From the NCBI GenBank assembly GCA_021108275.1, contig JAIORD010000042.1, positions 62,001-126,000 of the forward strand: a DNA stretch of 64,000 bases, in the 5' to 3' direction. A program made the translations under genes and the position numbers. The notes under the pieces were generated by a model. It saw only the letters and a list, made by a program, of their open reading frames with translations. It did no database searches and was not told where the DNA came from. Shown here piece by piece: positions 1 through 9,412 of the stretch; within the stretch, counting starts at the first letter, position 1; each line of letters opens with the position of its first letter. The stretch comes from Methanococcoides sp. (lineage in GTDB: Archaea; Halobacteriota; Methanosarcinia; Methanosarcinales; Methanosarcinaceae).

Positions 1-714
1 ACTAATGATAAAATAAAAGATCTGCTGGCTGAAGGAAGCATTGACGGAAATACAAGGCTGATAATTACCAATGCAGTTTATTTCAATGGCACGTGGTTAC
101 AGGAGTTTGAAGAAATAGGCACTCGAAAAAGAGTATTCTATCTTTCCGACGGGAAGGGGAAGAAAGTTGACACAATGTATGTCATAGGTACATACAATTA
201 TGGAGAAGATAAGAATGCCCAAATCTTAGAATTACCATATAAGGGTGATGACATCAGTATGTATATTATTCTTCCGTCCGACAACAACATTGAAGAATTT
301 GAAAATGATCTTACGCTCGGTTATTACAATGAGCTAAAGGATAACCTTAATTCCGACGAAGTAAAAATCCTGTTGCCAAAGTTCACGTTTGAGACAAAGG
401 CTAAATTAAATGAACCGTTGCAGGACATGGGAATTGTTGATGCTTTTGATTCTGGTATGGCTGATTTTTCAGGCATCAGTACCAGTGGTGGTCTATCCAT
501 ATCTGAAGTAATTCATCAAGCATACATCGGTGTAAATGAAAAAGGAACTGAAGCTGCAGCAGCAACAGGAATCGAAATGAATAAAGGACTACCTTACTAC
601 AAGTATGAGTTTACGGCAGACCATCCTTTCATGTTCTTCATCGAAGATAAGAGAACAGGTTCCATACTTTTCATGGGAAAAGTTGAAAGTCCTGAATATG
701 AGGAAATGTCATAA
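1..714 (+). CDS. Serpin (serine protease inhibitor), 5' end outside window
   Basis: The frame is open from base 1, so the gene starts upstream; 237 codons are visible. The early part carries the serpin core motif TNAVYFNGTW. The C-terminal part has the reactive-centre hinge GTEAAAATG (about 541-570), small residues of the kind needed for loop insertion in inhibitory serpins, followed by the FTADHPFMFFI and GSILFMGKV strands. An inhibitory serpin is therefore likely; the P1 residue and target protease cannot be read with confidence. A signal peptide, if present, is outside the window. It is the only protease inhibitor here and shows no operon link to thiC, which is convergent. Confidence 0.93.
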   Translation, partial: TNDKIKDLLAEGSIDGNTRLIITNAVYFNGTWLQEFEEIGTRKRVFYLSDGKGKKVDTMYVIGTYNYGEDKNAQILELPYKGDDISMYIILPSDNNIEEFENDLTLGYYNELKDNLNSDEVKILLPKFTFETKAKLNEPLQDMGIVDAFDSGMADFSGISTSGGLSISEVIHQAYIGVNEKGTEAAAATGIEMNKGLPYYKYEFTADHPFMFFIEDKRTGSILFMGKVESPEYEEMS

Positions 715-938
715 CGACATTTTCTCCAATATCTTTCTCACTTCCTCCGTATTCAGTTCAAAATCTCATTCTTTCATTCGTTGACCAATAATTTTTACCG
801 TTGACCGAAAAATACCCTCTTTATTGATCAAAGCGTACATTTTTACAAATGGATCATATAAAATTAGCAATCTATTAAAAAAAGAAAAGTATAAAGAACT
901 TAATTATCCGTAGTTAAAAAGAAAGAGCTTCAGAATGA

Positions 939-2228
939 TCAATTGTCTTTCTGTCTGCTCTCTTCAAGTGCACTTTTGACTATCTTCATGGCACAGAGTT
1001 CACCGCACATGGAACACGCATCAGTACCGGTATTTCGGCTTTCCCTGATCTTGCGTGCCTTTTCACTGTCAATGGCAACTTCGTATTGGGTCTCCCAATC
1101 GAGTTCAGCACGTGCATGTGCCATCCTGTCATCTAGCTCACGTGCCTTTTCTTTCTGTCCCTCGCGGGTAAGATCGGCTGCATGTGCAGCGATATTTGTG
1201 ACAATAGCACCTTCGCGTATGTCATCTATGGTTGGCAATGCAAGATGTTCTGCCGGTGTTGTCATACAAAGGAAATCCGCTCCGTACATTCCTGCCAGTG
1301 TGCCACCAATAGCTCCGGTTATATGGTCATATCCTGGTGCAATATCGGTCACAAGAGGACCAAGCAAATAGAGTGGTGCACCGTGGCATAGTTCTTTCAT
1401 GGCTTTTACGCTAAGCTCTACTTCGTTCAAAGGTACATGTCCCGGACCTTCCACAAAGGTCTGCACATCCGATTCTCTTGCTTTGCTGACAAGTTCTCCG
1501 AGGGTGATGAACTCCATGAACTTTGGTGCATCGGATGCATCATGGATACAACCCGGTCTCATGCCATCGCCAAGACTTATCGTCAGATCGTATTCCTTGG
1601 CGATCTCCACAAGGTAGTCATATTCGGAATAGAACGGATTTTCCTGTTCATTGTGTATCATCCAAGCAATGGTGAAAGAACCGCCACGACTGACAACATT
1701 TGTGATCCTGTCGCCCTTTTTGAGCCTTTCCAATGCATTGTAGTTGACACCTGAATGTATAGTGACAAAATCGACTCCATCCTCAGCATGTTTGCGAACA
1801 GCATTGAACATGTCATCAGATGTCATATCGACCACAGTCTTATGGGATGCTGCTGCCTGGTATATTGGCACGGTTCCAATAGGCACATCCACTGCATCCA
1901 TTATCCTTGAACGTATCAGGTCGAGGTCGCCTCCGGTGGACAGGTCCATGATGGTATCTGCTCCGTATTCAACCGCTGTTTTTGCTTTATCGACCTCTTC
2001 ATCGATATCAACAAAATCCCTTGAGGTTCCGATATTGGCGTTTACCTTAACGCTCATGTATTTCCCGATGCCGAATGCGCGGGATTTACCTTTTATGTTC
2101 TTCGGGATGGTCACAAGTCCCTTTGCAACACAGGACCTTACAAGGTCCGCATCTATCCCTTCAACTTCGGCTACACTTCTAATCTCAGGGGTGATCAGTC
2201 CCTTCCTTGCATCTTCCATTAATGTCAT
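939..2228 (-). CDS. thiC: Phosphomethylpyrimidine synthase ThiC
   Basis: Radical-SAM enzyme that rearranges aminoimidazole ribotide to HMP phosphate, the pyrimidine half of thiamine. The 429-residue length fits the short archaeal form, which lacks the long N-terminal domain of many bacterial ThiC proteins. The C-terminal iron-sulfur motif is CSMCGELC (residues about 405-412). Conserved core segments such as TIHSGVNY and EGPGHVP are present. The ATG is preceded by CCGGAG at a workable distance. The gene is alone on its strand, convergent with the serpin and divergent from the stress-protein gene. No TPP riboswitch fold was recognised in the 5' region. Confidence 0.96.
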   Translation of the reverse strand: MTLMEDARKGLITPEIRSVAEVEGIDADLVRSCVAKGLVTIPKNIKGKSRAFGIGKYMSVKVNANIGTSRDFVDIDEEVDKAKTAVEYGADTIMDLSTGGDLDLIRSRIMDAVDVPIGTVPIYQAAASHKTVVDMTSDDMFNAVRKHAEDGVDFVTIHSGVNYNALERLKKGDRITNVVSRGGSFTIAWMIHNEQENPFYSEYDYLVEIAKEYDLTISLGDGMRPGCIHDASDAPKFMEFITLGELVSKARESDVQTFVEGPGHVPLNEVELSVKAMKELCHGAPLYLLGPLVTDIAPGYDHITGAIGGTLAGMYGADFLCMTTPAEHLALPTIDDIREGAIVTNIAAHAADLTREGQKEKARELDDRMAHARAELDWETQYEVAIDSEKARKIRESRNTGTDACSMCGELCAMKIVKSALEESRQKDN

Positions 2229-2360
2229 AGTTACTCCGGCAAAATGGTCTGTACCTTAAGATATTATGATTTCAAGTCTCGTTTGTAGTTGCAATACAGC
2301 ACAGGTGCATATATATGTTTCATATTCATGTGGCCGAACTTTCTCAGGACATTTTAGTAA

Positions 2361-2386
2361 ATATAATATACTATTGAAAAGTATAT
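2361..2386 (+). promoter_or_regulatory. Putative TATA box overlapped by an inverted repeat, upstream of the stress-protein gene
   Basis: An AT-rich TATA-like stretch (about 2361-2370) runs into a palindrome with arms ATATACT (2366-2372) and AGTATAT (2380-2386) around a 7-nt spacer. Such a repeat at the TATA position could be an operator, but AT-rich palindromes are common and no regulator is identified. Confidence 0.35.
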
Positions 2387-2441
2387 CTTACTTGGGTGAA
2401 TGTCTTTTCAAAGAGCACCTATGTATTACTGGGGGTATTAC

Positions 2442-2888
2442 ATGGCAGGTAAAAGTTATAATAAAATATTGATAGCTACTGACGGTTCTGATAATGCAAA
2501 GAATGCTATTTTTTCAGGAATGAACCTGGCAGGGCTGCTTGGAGCAAAGATCTATGCAGTTTGTGTCCTTCCAACACATCCCGCCTCTTCCATGCCTATC
2601 GGCTCAAGGATGATGCGATGGGAAATACCATTTGATATAATGAGGGAAGAGGGTACAAAAGCAGTGAACGAGGTTGTCGAACTCGCCAAAATAAATGGTG
2701 TGGATGCAGAACCTGTTCTGCTTGAAGGTCATCCTTCTGAAGAGATCCTCAGATATGCACAGGATAACGATATTGACCTGATCGTAATGGGAACTCTTGG
2801 TAAGACCGGTCTGACACGATTGCTTCTTGGAAGTGTGGCGGAAAATGTATTACGTCATTCTCCTGTGGAAGTTCTGGTAGTAAGGTGA
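2442..2888 (+). CDS. Universal stress protein (UspA family)
   Basis: A 148-residue single-domain Usp. It opens with the typical YNKILIATDGSDNAKNAI strand and phosphate-contact region. Near the C-terminus it has the ATP-binding signature GTLGKTG...LLLGSV, which fits G-x2-G-x9-G-S, so nucleotide binding is expected. The longer frame starts at 2400, but the ATG at 2442 is chosen because GGGGGT lies 5 nt before it and the residues upstream do not match the family. The gene is monocistronic: a hairpin terminator overlaps its stop codon. Its physiological partner is unknown. Confidence 0.92.
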   Translation: MAGKSYNKILIATDGSDNAKNAIFSGMNLAGLLGAKIYAVCVLPTHPASSMPIGSRMMRWEIPFDIMREEGTKAVNEVVELAKINGVDAEPVLLEGHPSEEILRYAQDNDIDLIVMGTLGKTGLTRLLLGSVAENVLRHSPVEVLVVR

Positions 2889-2925
2889 ACCTCTTGTTCA
2901 CCTCTATTTTTATTTGTTTTCTATA
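2884..2925 (+). terminator. Hairpin plus T-rich tract after the stress-protein gene
   Basis: A perfect 7-bp stem, GGTGAAC (2884-2890) with GTTCACC (2896-2902), encloses a 5-nt loop and is followed by a T-rich tract. The stop codon TGA (2886-2888) lies inside the left arm. Confidence 0.7.
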
Positions 2926-3038
2926 ATTTCATCATTTTTAGTATCAGATAACTTTAATGTAGTGTTAGCGCTATGTGTGGTCATACCTTTTTTAAGAACA
3001 GTATCGCTATTTGAACTACTTTATTCACCCAATTATCC

Positions 3039-5381
3039 ATGACCACAGTTGTATTCACCGAGAAGAACAAGGCCGCTGCACAGATATCTACCATCTTGTC
3101 CGGAGGTTCAGCAAAAAGAAGCATCGTGGATGGTGTTTCTGTATATGAGTTCCAGAGGGATGGATCTCTCTGGAAGATCATGGGACTTGCAGGTCATATT
3201 ATGGGCTATGACTATCCTGAAGAGTTCAGCAATTGGAGGGATGTTGACCCTGCTGCTCTGTTGGATACCGATCCTGTGAAGCAGATCAACAAAGCATCGT
3301 TTGGAAGTGCTATCCTGAAGATCTCCAAAGGTGCAGATCTTCTTGTGCTTGCTTGCGATTTTGATAGGGAAGGGGAGAATATAGGGTTCGAAGCGAAGTC
3401 CATTGCAGAGAAAGTGTGCAATTCAACAGTTAAACGTGCACGTTTTTCCTCTCTTTCCAAAAGTGAGATCGAAAAGGCTTTTAATGACCTTGTGGAGCCT
3501 GATGAGAACATGGCGATGTCCGCAGAGGCGAGACAGATACTTGATCTCAAGATGGGTGCATCCTTTACTCGATTTGTGACCCTTTCGGTGCGGGAAAGGG
3601 CAAGGACCAAGGGTGTTCTCTCTATAGGACCATGTCAGACGCCTACCTGTGGTTTTGTTTATGAACGTGAACTTGCCATTCGTAAGTTCGATTCCCGAGA
3701 TTTCTGGAAGATAGAGGGAGTGTTCACTGGAAAGGGTGCTGATATTACAGGTGTGCACCGAGGTGGTCACATCTATGATAAAGAAAAAGCGGATGCTATC
3801 TTTAAGAAACTGAAAGGTTGCAAGACTGCGGTCATTTCTAAAAAGACAGTAAAGGAGATGAATACAAATCCTCCCTTCCCGCTCAACACCAATGAGTTCC
3901 TAAAACGTGCCTCGAAATTCCTGGGTGTGAGTCCTGATAAGGCTCTTGAGATCGCTGAACAGCTCTATCTTTCAGGCTTTATCAGCTATCCGAGGACAGA
4001 GACGAACATGTATGCTGATGACATGGATTTTGCCAGCATACTCAAAGGCTTTACTAAAGGGGATTATCAGGATTTTGCATTGTTATTACTCTCACAAAAG
4101 GCCATTGTTCCTCGTAATGGTAAAAAGGACGGTCATGACCACCCGCCTATCCATCCTATCAAGGCAGGTTCACGCATGGAGGTCGAAAGAGCTGTCAAGA
4201 TGCCGCATGCATGGGATGTATATGATCTTATTGTAAGGCATTTCATTGCGAACTTACTTCCACCGGCGATATTTGAAAAGACAAGATTTGAGATCACCAT
4301 GGTGGACGAACTATTCGATTCTACGGGCTCGATACAGAAGAACGCCGGTTGGCTTGCTGTTTATCCTTTCGAGAAACCTCAGGACAAGATATTACCAGAA
4401 CTCGATCTGGGTGAGGTCCTCGATGTCAAGAAGGTCACTAATATAAAGTCACAGACCACACCCCCGAAAAGGCTAACTGAGGCCGAACTCCTTACGCTTA
4501 TGGATAAGCATGGCATCGGTACCAAAGCAACTGCTCCAAGCCATATAGAGACCAACAAGAAACGTGGGTATTTCGAGGTAAAGGGAAAGACCATTGCCAT
4601 ACTAGATACTGGTTTTACTTTGATGGATGCGCTGAACAGTTCCGTCCCTATCCTTGTCAAACCTGATATTCGTTCAAGTATAGAATCTCTCATACAGGAT
4701 GTTGAGGACGGCAACAAGAAGTTCGAGACGGCTCTTGAAGAAGGCACTTCGCTTATCAAGGAGATGTATTCACAGCTTTTGAGCAATCGTGATCTTATGG
4801 TCACTCGCATAGCAGGGACCATTACAGATGAAGCGGTCGAGGCTGATAAGAAGAACCATATTGGTAAATGCAGTGAATGTGAGCGGGTGCTTCGTATCAT
4901 CAGTACGGATAAGGGGCGTTTTGTAGGTTGTACAGGTTATCCGCAGTGCAAGAACACTTTCCCTTTGCCGAAAACAGGTGCTTTGGTCGTGCAGAGGTCA
5001 CGTACGTGTAAGAAAGGTGGAGCGGCTGTTTTGAAGGTGGGAAGCAAATATTTCTGGGCTGTGGGTATAGGCCCATGCTTTTCATGCGATATGGAAAAGG
5101 AATGTTATCCTCCGGAAGTTGTGGGTGACTGTCCTGCCTGCGATGGTCAGACATTTTTGATCACCACCAAGGACTCACGTTTCCTTGGCTGCACAAAACG
5201 TTGTGGACATACACAATCTGTTCCAAAGAATGGCAGGCTGACCATCACCGATAAGGCATGTGAAGGATGTGGATGGCGATGGTTGCGCGTCAAAGAACAG
5301 GGGAAGGATGCGAAGGAATATTGTGCAAATCGTAAATGTGAGGTTGCAGCACAGATGCGAAGCAGTTACAGGAAAAAATAA
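3039..5381 (+). CDS. topA: DNA topoisomerase I (type IA, archaeal)
   Basis: Relaxes negatively supercoiled DNA through a transient 5'-phosphotyrosyl break. The N-terminal Toprim domain starts with VVFTEKNKAAAQIS and contains the acidic DFDREGENIGF motif. The catalytic tyrosine is in ISYPRTETN (Tyr317 from this start). The C-terminal third carries several Cys4 zinc-finger units, for example CSECERV...GYPQC, CPACDG...KRC and CEGCGW...NRKC, used for DNA strand binding. The 780-residue length is usual for archaea. No clear Shine-Dalgarno precedes the ATG, so the message may be leaderless or nearly so. The gene stands alone between the stress-protein terminator and a convergent nitroreductase. Confidence 0.96.
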   Translation: MTTVVFTEKNKAAAQISTILSGGSAKRSIVDGVSVYEFQRDGSLWKIMGLAGHIMGYDYPEEFSNWRDVDPAALLDTDPVKQINKASFGSAILKISKGADLLVLACDFDREGENIGFEAKSIAEKVCNSTVKRARFSSLSKSEIEKAFNDLVEPDENMAMSAEARQILDLKMGASFTRFVTLSVRERARTKGVLSIGPCQTPTCGFVYERELAIRKFDSRDFWKIEGVFTGKGADITGVHRGGHIYDKEKADAIFKKLKGCKTAVISKKTVKEMNTNPPFPLNTNEFLKRASKFLGVSPDKALEIAEQLYLSGFISYPRTETNMYADDMDFASILKGFTKGDYQDFALLLLSQKAIVPRNGKKDGHDHPPIHPIKAGSRMEVERAVKMPHAWDVYDLIVRHFIANLLPPAIFEKTRFEITMVDELFDSTGSIQKNAGWLAVYPFEKPQDKILPELDLGEVLDVKKVTNIKSQTTPPKRLTEAELLTLMDKHGIGTKATAPSHIETNKKRGYFEVKGKTIAILDTGFTLMDALNSSVPILVKPDIRSSIESLIQDVEDGNKKFETALEEGTSLIKEMYSQLLSNRDLMVTRIAGTITDEAVEADKKNHIGKCSECERVLRIISTDKGRFVGCTGYPQCKNTFPLPKTGALVVQRSRTCKKGGAAVLKVGSKYFWAVGIGPCFSCDMEKECYPPEVVGDCPACDGQTFLITTKDSRFLGCTKRCGHTQSVPKNGRLTITDKACEGCGWRWLRVKEQGKDAKEYCANRKCEVAAQMRSSYRKK

Positions 5382-5384
5382 GCT

Positions 5385-5430
5385 GGGAACTATTATTACT
5401 TAAGGTTCCCATGTGACTGTCTTTATTTTA
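5385..5430 (+). terminator. Weak hairpin after topA
   Basis: GGGAAC (5385-5390) pairs with GTTCCC (5405-5410) across a 14-nt loop just after the topA stop, followed by a modest T-rich stretch. Possible terminator between convergent genes. Confidence 0.4.
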
Positions 5431-5461
5431 TGGTGGGTATGTGAGGACCTTTGTGGAGGGT

Positions 5462-5995
5462 TCAGTTCGAACCTGTCCACTTGTTGCCGAATTTGTTTTC
5501 GAAAGTAAGCTCAGCAATGCTTTTCCTGCTGGAAGTCCTTTCTTTTTCCACAGGTTTTCCAATAGCTATCACTGCCATGAGCTCATAACTTTCCGGGACC
5601 TCAAGGATGGAACTGACCTTTTCCGCCTGTTTGAGGATCTCGCCAAGCCATACTGAGCCAAGTCCAAGTTCGACACAGGCAAGCAATATGTTCTGTATTG
5701 CTGCTCCGATGGCCATTACATCTTTGTCATGGTGGTACATTTCGGAATTGTCAAGATAAACTGCGATCAATACTTTGGATCCTAGTACAATGGTTGAGTA
5801 ATTTGTGCATTGTGCCAGGTTCTTGATGGTGTTCTCATCTTGTATGACAATGAATTTCCAGGGCTGGTTGTTAAGACCCGATGGTGCCCATCTGGCACAG
5901 TCAAGGATGGTATTGATATCCTTTTCACTGACCGGTTCATCGGTGTATTCCCTGACACTTCGTCGGTTAAGAATGGTTTCTATGGTAGTTGACAT
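5462..5995 (-). CDS. Nitroreductase-family flavoprotein
   Basis: A 177-residue FMN-dependent oxidoreductase of the nitroreductase fold. The N-terminus has ILNRRSVREYTDEPVS, the FMN-phosphate region, and WAPSGLNNQPWKFIVI follows. The dimer-interface helix GAAIQNILLACVELGLGSVW is also intact. The frame can begin at a GTG at 6004, but the ATG at 5995 fits the family N-terminus better, and GTGATCC just before it can pair with the 16S 3' end. Physiological substrate unknown; methanogen members are often annotated only as NAD(P)H oxidoreductases. It lies downstream of ilvC on the same strand but is separated by a strong hairpin terminator. Confidence 0.9.
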   Translation of the reverse strand: MSTTIETILNRRSVREYTDEPVSEKDINTILDCARWAPSGLNNQPWKFIVIQDENTIKNLAQCTNYSTIVLGSKVLIAVYLDNSEMYHHDKDVMAIGAAIQNILLACVELGLGSVWLGEILKQAEKVSSILEVPESYELMAVIAIGKPVEKERTSSRKSIAELTFENKFGNKWTGSN

Positions 5996-6002
5996 AAGGA
6001 TC

Positions 6003-6043
6003 ACAAAAAAAGAAGGTTTTTCAGGACATGATGCCCTGAAAAA
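6003..6043 (-). terminator. Terminator of the ilv operon
   Basis: Read on the minus strand, TTTTTCAGG (6043-6035) pairs perfectly with CCTGAAAAA (6025-6017) over a 9-nt loop, and a run of seven T residues follows. It sits between the ilvC stop and the nitroreductase start. Confidence 0.75.
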
Positions 6044-6066
6044 GTATTTAGTTTATTTTTATAAGC

Positions 6067-7074
6067 TTACTCTTCGTTGAGTTCGCTGTTAAGCCATGGC
6101 ATCATTGCCCTGAGCTTCTTACCAACGACCTCTACAGGGTGTTCCCTTTCAAGGCGTTCCATGGAGGTCAGTACAGCATGGTTTGTCTGTCCTTCAAGGA
6201 CGAACTCACGTGCGAACTCACCGTTCTGGATCCTCTCGAGTGCAACGTACATTGCTTCACGGGACTCTTCGTTGATGATCTGTGGGCCTACTGTAAGACC
6301 GCCATATTCTGCGGTGTTGGATACTGAATACCACATTTTCTCAAGACCGCCCTCGTGGATGAGGTCGACAATGAGCTTGAGCTCGTGGAGTGTCTCGAAG
6401 TATGCCATCTCTGGCTGGTATCCTGCTTCGACAAGAACTTCGAAGGATGTCTTGATAAGACTTGCGACACCGCCACAAAGATCGACCTGCTCTCCGAAAA
6501 GGTCGGTTTCTGTCTCTTCACGGAATGTTGTCTCGATGACACCGGCTCTTGTACATCCGACACCCTTTGCGTGTGCGAGTGCCATTTCACGTGCATTTCC
6601 GCTTGCGTCCTGATAGACTGCGATAAGACCTGGTACGCCAGCTCCTTCATTGTATGTTCTTCTTACAAGGTGACCTGGGCTCTTTGGTGCTACCATGTAG
6701 ACATCAAGGTCCTTTGATGGTACGATCTGGTTGTAGTGGATGTTGAATCCGTGTGAGAACACAAGGGAATTTCCTGCTTCAAGTCCTGGCTCGATCTCTG
6801 AATAATATACCTTTGACTGGATCTCGTCAGGAAGGAGGATCTGGACAACATCTGCAGCTTTTGCAGCGTCTGCTACGGTCATGACCTTAAGGCCATCGTC
6901 TTCTGCCTGTTTCCAGCGGCGGCTTCCTTCTCTGAGGCCGATTACGACATTGAGGCCGGAGTCGTGAAGGTTCTGTGCCTGAGCATGACCCTGGCTACCA
7001 TAGCCCATTACAGCAATTGTTTTACCTTTAAGTGCGCCAAGATCGGCGTCTTTGTCATAGAACATTTCTACCAT
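6067..7074 (-). CDS. ilvC: Ketol-acid reductoisomerase
   Basis: Catalyses the Mg2+-dependent alkyl shift and NAD(P)H reduction of acetolactate or acetohydroxybutyrate, the second common step to valine, leucine and isoleucine. At 335 residues it is a class I (short) enzyme. The Rossmann motif [17 protein letters not shown] is near residue 25, and the metal-binding acidic residues lie in [13 protein letters not shown] and [10 protein letters not shown] of the C-terminal helical domain. GGAG precedes the ATG by about 8 nt. It is the last gene of ilvB-ilvN-ilvC, 47 nt after ilvN, and is followed by a terminator. Confidence 0.97.
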   Translation of the reverse strand: MVEMFYDKDADLGALKGKTIAVMGYGSQGHAQAQNLHDSGLNVVIGLREGSRRWKQAEDDGLKVMTVADAAKAADVVQILLPDEIQSKVYYSEIEPGLEAGNSLVFSHGFNIHYNQIVPSKDLDVYMVAPKSPGHLVRRTYNEGAGVPGLIAVYQDASGNAREMALAHAKGVGCTRAGVIETTFREETETDLFGEQVDLCGGVASLIKTSFEVLVEAGYQPEMAYFETLHELKLIVDLIHEGGLEKMWYSVSNTAEYGGLTVGPQIINEESREAMYVALERIQNGEFAREFVLEGQTNHAVLTSMERLEREHPVEVVGKKLRAMMPWLNSELNEE

Positions 7075-7121
7075 GTTTATTTCTCCTGATTCTGAATATG
7101 ATATTAAATATGAATGATCGA

Positions 7122-7607
7122 TTATGGGCTCTTTGAGCCTCTGTTAAGTGCTACTATTCCTGTTCTTGCCAGCTCTTTAATACCGAATGGCTTAAGCAAT
7201 GTCTGAATAGCTTTTATCTTCTCAACGTCACCGGTAACTTCGATGGTGAGTGACTTTGAAGCAACATCGATTATCCTTGCTCTGAAGATGTCGACTATCT
7301 GTATTATCTCTGCACGATTGTTGGCATCGGCATTAACTTTAATGAGGGCAAGTTCTCTCTCGACGAACTCCTCTGAACCGAGGTCTATCACACGAATGAC
7401 ATCGATGAGCTTGTTAAGCTGCTTCATAACTTGTTCAAGCACGTGATCATCACCATTGACAATGATGGTCATTCTTGAGAGGGTAGGGTCTTCAGTTGTC
7501 CCTACTGCAAGGCTGTCAATGTTGAAACCACGGCGTGAAAAGAGTCCGGCAACCCTTGCCAGTACTCCGTATTTGTTCTCCACCAGAACTGCGAGTGTGT
7601 GTCTCAT
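7122..7607 (-). CDS. ilvN: Acetolactate synthase, regulatory (small) subunit
   Basis: Regulatory partner of IlvB. The N-terminal ACT domain begins [34 protein letters not shown], the valine-binding region that mediates feedback control in this family. The rest is the small-subunit C-terminal domain ([22 protein letters not shown]...). The length of 161 residues is usual. Its ATG overlaps the ilvB stop codon by 4 nt (ATGA type), which implies translational coupling and matched subunit supply. Confidence 0.96.
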   Translation of the reverse strand: MRHTLAVLVENKYGVLARVAGLFSRRGFNIDSLAVGTTEDPTLSRMTIIVNGDDHVLEQVMKQLNKLIDVIRVIDLGSEEFVERELALIKVNADANNRAEIIQIVDIFRARIIDVASKSLTIEVTGDVEKIKAIQTLLKPFGIKELARTGIVALNRGSKSP

Positions 7608-9295
7608 TGCGTGTCCTCCAGATCGAGTATTTCGTTTATTGCAGCACCTGCCGGGACCATTGGTGATACATTCTCCTCACGTTCGATGACGAAATCGATA
7701 AGTACAGGCCCATTGGCCTCAACTGCTTTTTCGATTGCAGCTTTCACTTCGGATGGCTTTGTTACGCGTATTCCCATTGCACCGTATGCTTCTGCCAGCT
7801 TGACGAAGTCAACACTGTTCTCAATGGTGGTGTGTGAATACCGGTGCTCGAAGAACAATGCCTGCCATTGTCTGACCATTCCAAGATAACCATTGTTGAA
7901 AATTGCAATGATTATGGGGATGTTGTTCTGGACAATGGTTGCCATCTCCTGTGAGTTCATCTGGAACGAACCGTCACCGGAAACATCGACAACGATCTTG
8001 TCGGGTCTTCCAAGCTTGGCACCGATAGCTGCCGGGAAACCATAGCCCATTGTTCCGAGTCCGCCTGAGGATATGAATGTACGAGGTTCTTTGTAGTTGA
8101 AATACTGGGCAGCCCACATCTGGTGTTGTCCGACCTCAGTGACGATTATCGCATCAGGACATACCTCGCTTATCTGTTCGAGGATGTACTGTGGCTTGAT
8201 GACATCATCCCTGTTGACATAGAACAATGGGAAATCCCTCTTCCATGTGGCAATTTTGTCGAGCCATTCTTTGGTATCACATTCAGAAACCTGGTCGACA
8301 AGTGATCCCAGGATCTGTTTTGCATCGCCGACGATCGGGACATCTACCTTTATGATCTTTGATATTTCCGCAGGGTCGATATCAATGTGGATAACCTTTG
8401 CATTCGGTGCGAAAGATGTTGTCTTGCCGGTTACTCTGTCATCGAAACGTACGCCTACTGCTATGAGAACGTCGCTTTCCTGAATTGCATAGTTCGCATA
8501 TTTCGTGCCGTGCATTCCAGGCATTCCGAGATAAAGTTCATTGTCGTTCGGGAATCCTCCGATACCGGTAAGTGTCGTCGTAACAGGTGCTTTTAGCTTC
8601 TCGGCAAATGCCAGTAGCTCTTTACTTGCTTCCGATCCTATCACACCGCCGCCTGCATAGATCACAGGTCTTTTTGCACCTTTAAGGACAGATGCAGCTC
8701 TCTTTACCTGCTGTGCATTGCCTTTGAATGTTGGTTTGTATCCACGCAGTTCGACCGTGTCAGGATATACAAAATCAAGCTCGTCTGTAGTAATATCCTT
8801 TGGAATATCGACGAGTACTGGTCCGGGTCTGCCTGTGGAGGCAATATGGAATGCTTCCTTGATGATCCTTGGCAGGTCCTTTACATCCTGTACGAGGTAA
8901 TTGTGTTTTGTGATGGGCATCGTAATGCCTGTGATATCAGCTTCCTGAAAGGCGTCATTGCCTAACATTGAGCTTGGTACCTGTCCGGTGAAAGCTACCA
9001 TTGGAATTGAATCCATGTATGCGTTCGCAATACCTGTGACAAGATTAGTTGCTCCTGGGCCTGATGTTGCGAGGCATACACCGACTTTACCTGTAGCTCT
9101 TGCGTATCCTTCGGCTGCATGGACTGCTGCCTGCTCGTGTCTGACGAGCAGATGGTGCAGGTGTGCATCATAAAGTTCATCATAGATGGGGAGCAGCACG
9201 CCTCCCGGATATCCGAAAATAATTTCGACGTTTTCCCGATACAGGCACTCGACGAATGCTCTTGCGCCTGTCATTCTTTCTGCTTTTCCGGTCAT
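7604..9295 (-). CDS. ilvB: Acetolactate synthase, catalytic (large) subunit
   Basis: Thiamine-diphosphate enzyme that condenses two pyruvates to acetolactate, or pyruvate with 2-oxobutyrate. The 563 residues show the three-domain order of the family: the N-terminal PYR domain with [15 protein letters not shown] and the cofactor-activating glutamate in [16 protein letters not shown], the central FAD-like domain, and the C-terminal PP domain with the ThDP motif [31 protein letters not shown] precedes the ATG; a second ATG seven codons in is a less likely start. First gene of the ilvBNC operon. Confidence 0.97.
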   Translation of the reverse strand: MTGKAERMTGARAFVECLYRENVEIIFGYPGGVLLPIYDELYDAHLHHLLVRHEQAAVHAAEGYARATGKVGVCLATSGPGATNLVTGIANAYMDSIPMVAFTGQVPSSMLGNDAFQEADITGITMPITKHNYLVQDVKDLPRIIKEAFHIASTGRPGPVLVDIPKDITTDELDFVYPDTVELRGYKPTFKGNAQQVKRAASVLKGAKRPVIYAGGGVIGSEASKELLAFAEKLKAPVTTTLTGIGGFPNDNELYLGMPGMHGTKYANYAIQESDVLIAVGVRFDDRVTGKTTSFAPNAKVIHIDIDPAEISKIIKVDVPIVGDAKQILGSLVDQVSECDTKEWLDKIATWKRDFPLFYVNRDDVIKPQYILEQISEVCPDAIIVTEVGQHQMWAAQYFNYKEPRTFISSGGLGTMGYGFPAAIGAKLGRPDKIVVDVSGDGSFQMNSQEMATIVQNNIPIIIAIFNNGYLGMVRQWQALFFEHRYSHTTIENSVDFVKLAEAYGAMGIRVTKPSEVKAAIEKAVEANGPVLIDFVIEREENVSPMVPAGAAINEILDLEDTQ

Positions 9296-9412
9296 GCTAT
9301 CTTTTCCTTTGTTGATCGGTAAGATATTATCGATATGTGTTTGTTGATATCTATACTGACCATCAAACTATATATCGACATCTTTCAATTATTAATCATA
9401 AACTACTTGTTC

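Noticed and set aside
779-806. Two GTTGACC copies after the serpin gene as an operator pair
   Set aside because: The copies are seven bases each, in a region between convergent genes where no promoter is expected.
943-2259. Plus-strand reading frames across thiC (and similar antisense frames over topA, ilvB, carB, argG and others)
   Set aside because: They lie antisense to well-conserved genes, have no family signatures and are shadows of codon bias.
2229-2360. Possible TPP riboswitch upstream of thiC
   Set aside because: I could not find the conserved TPP-aptamer segments on the minus strand, and these riboswitches are rare in archaea.
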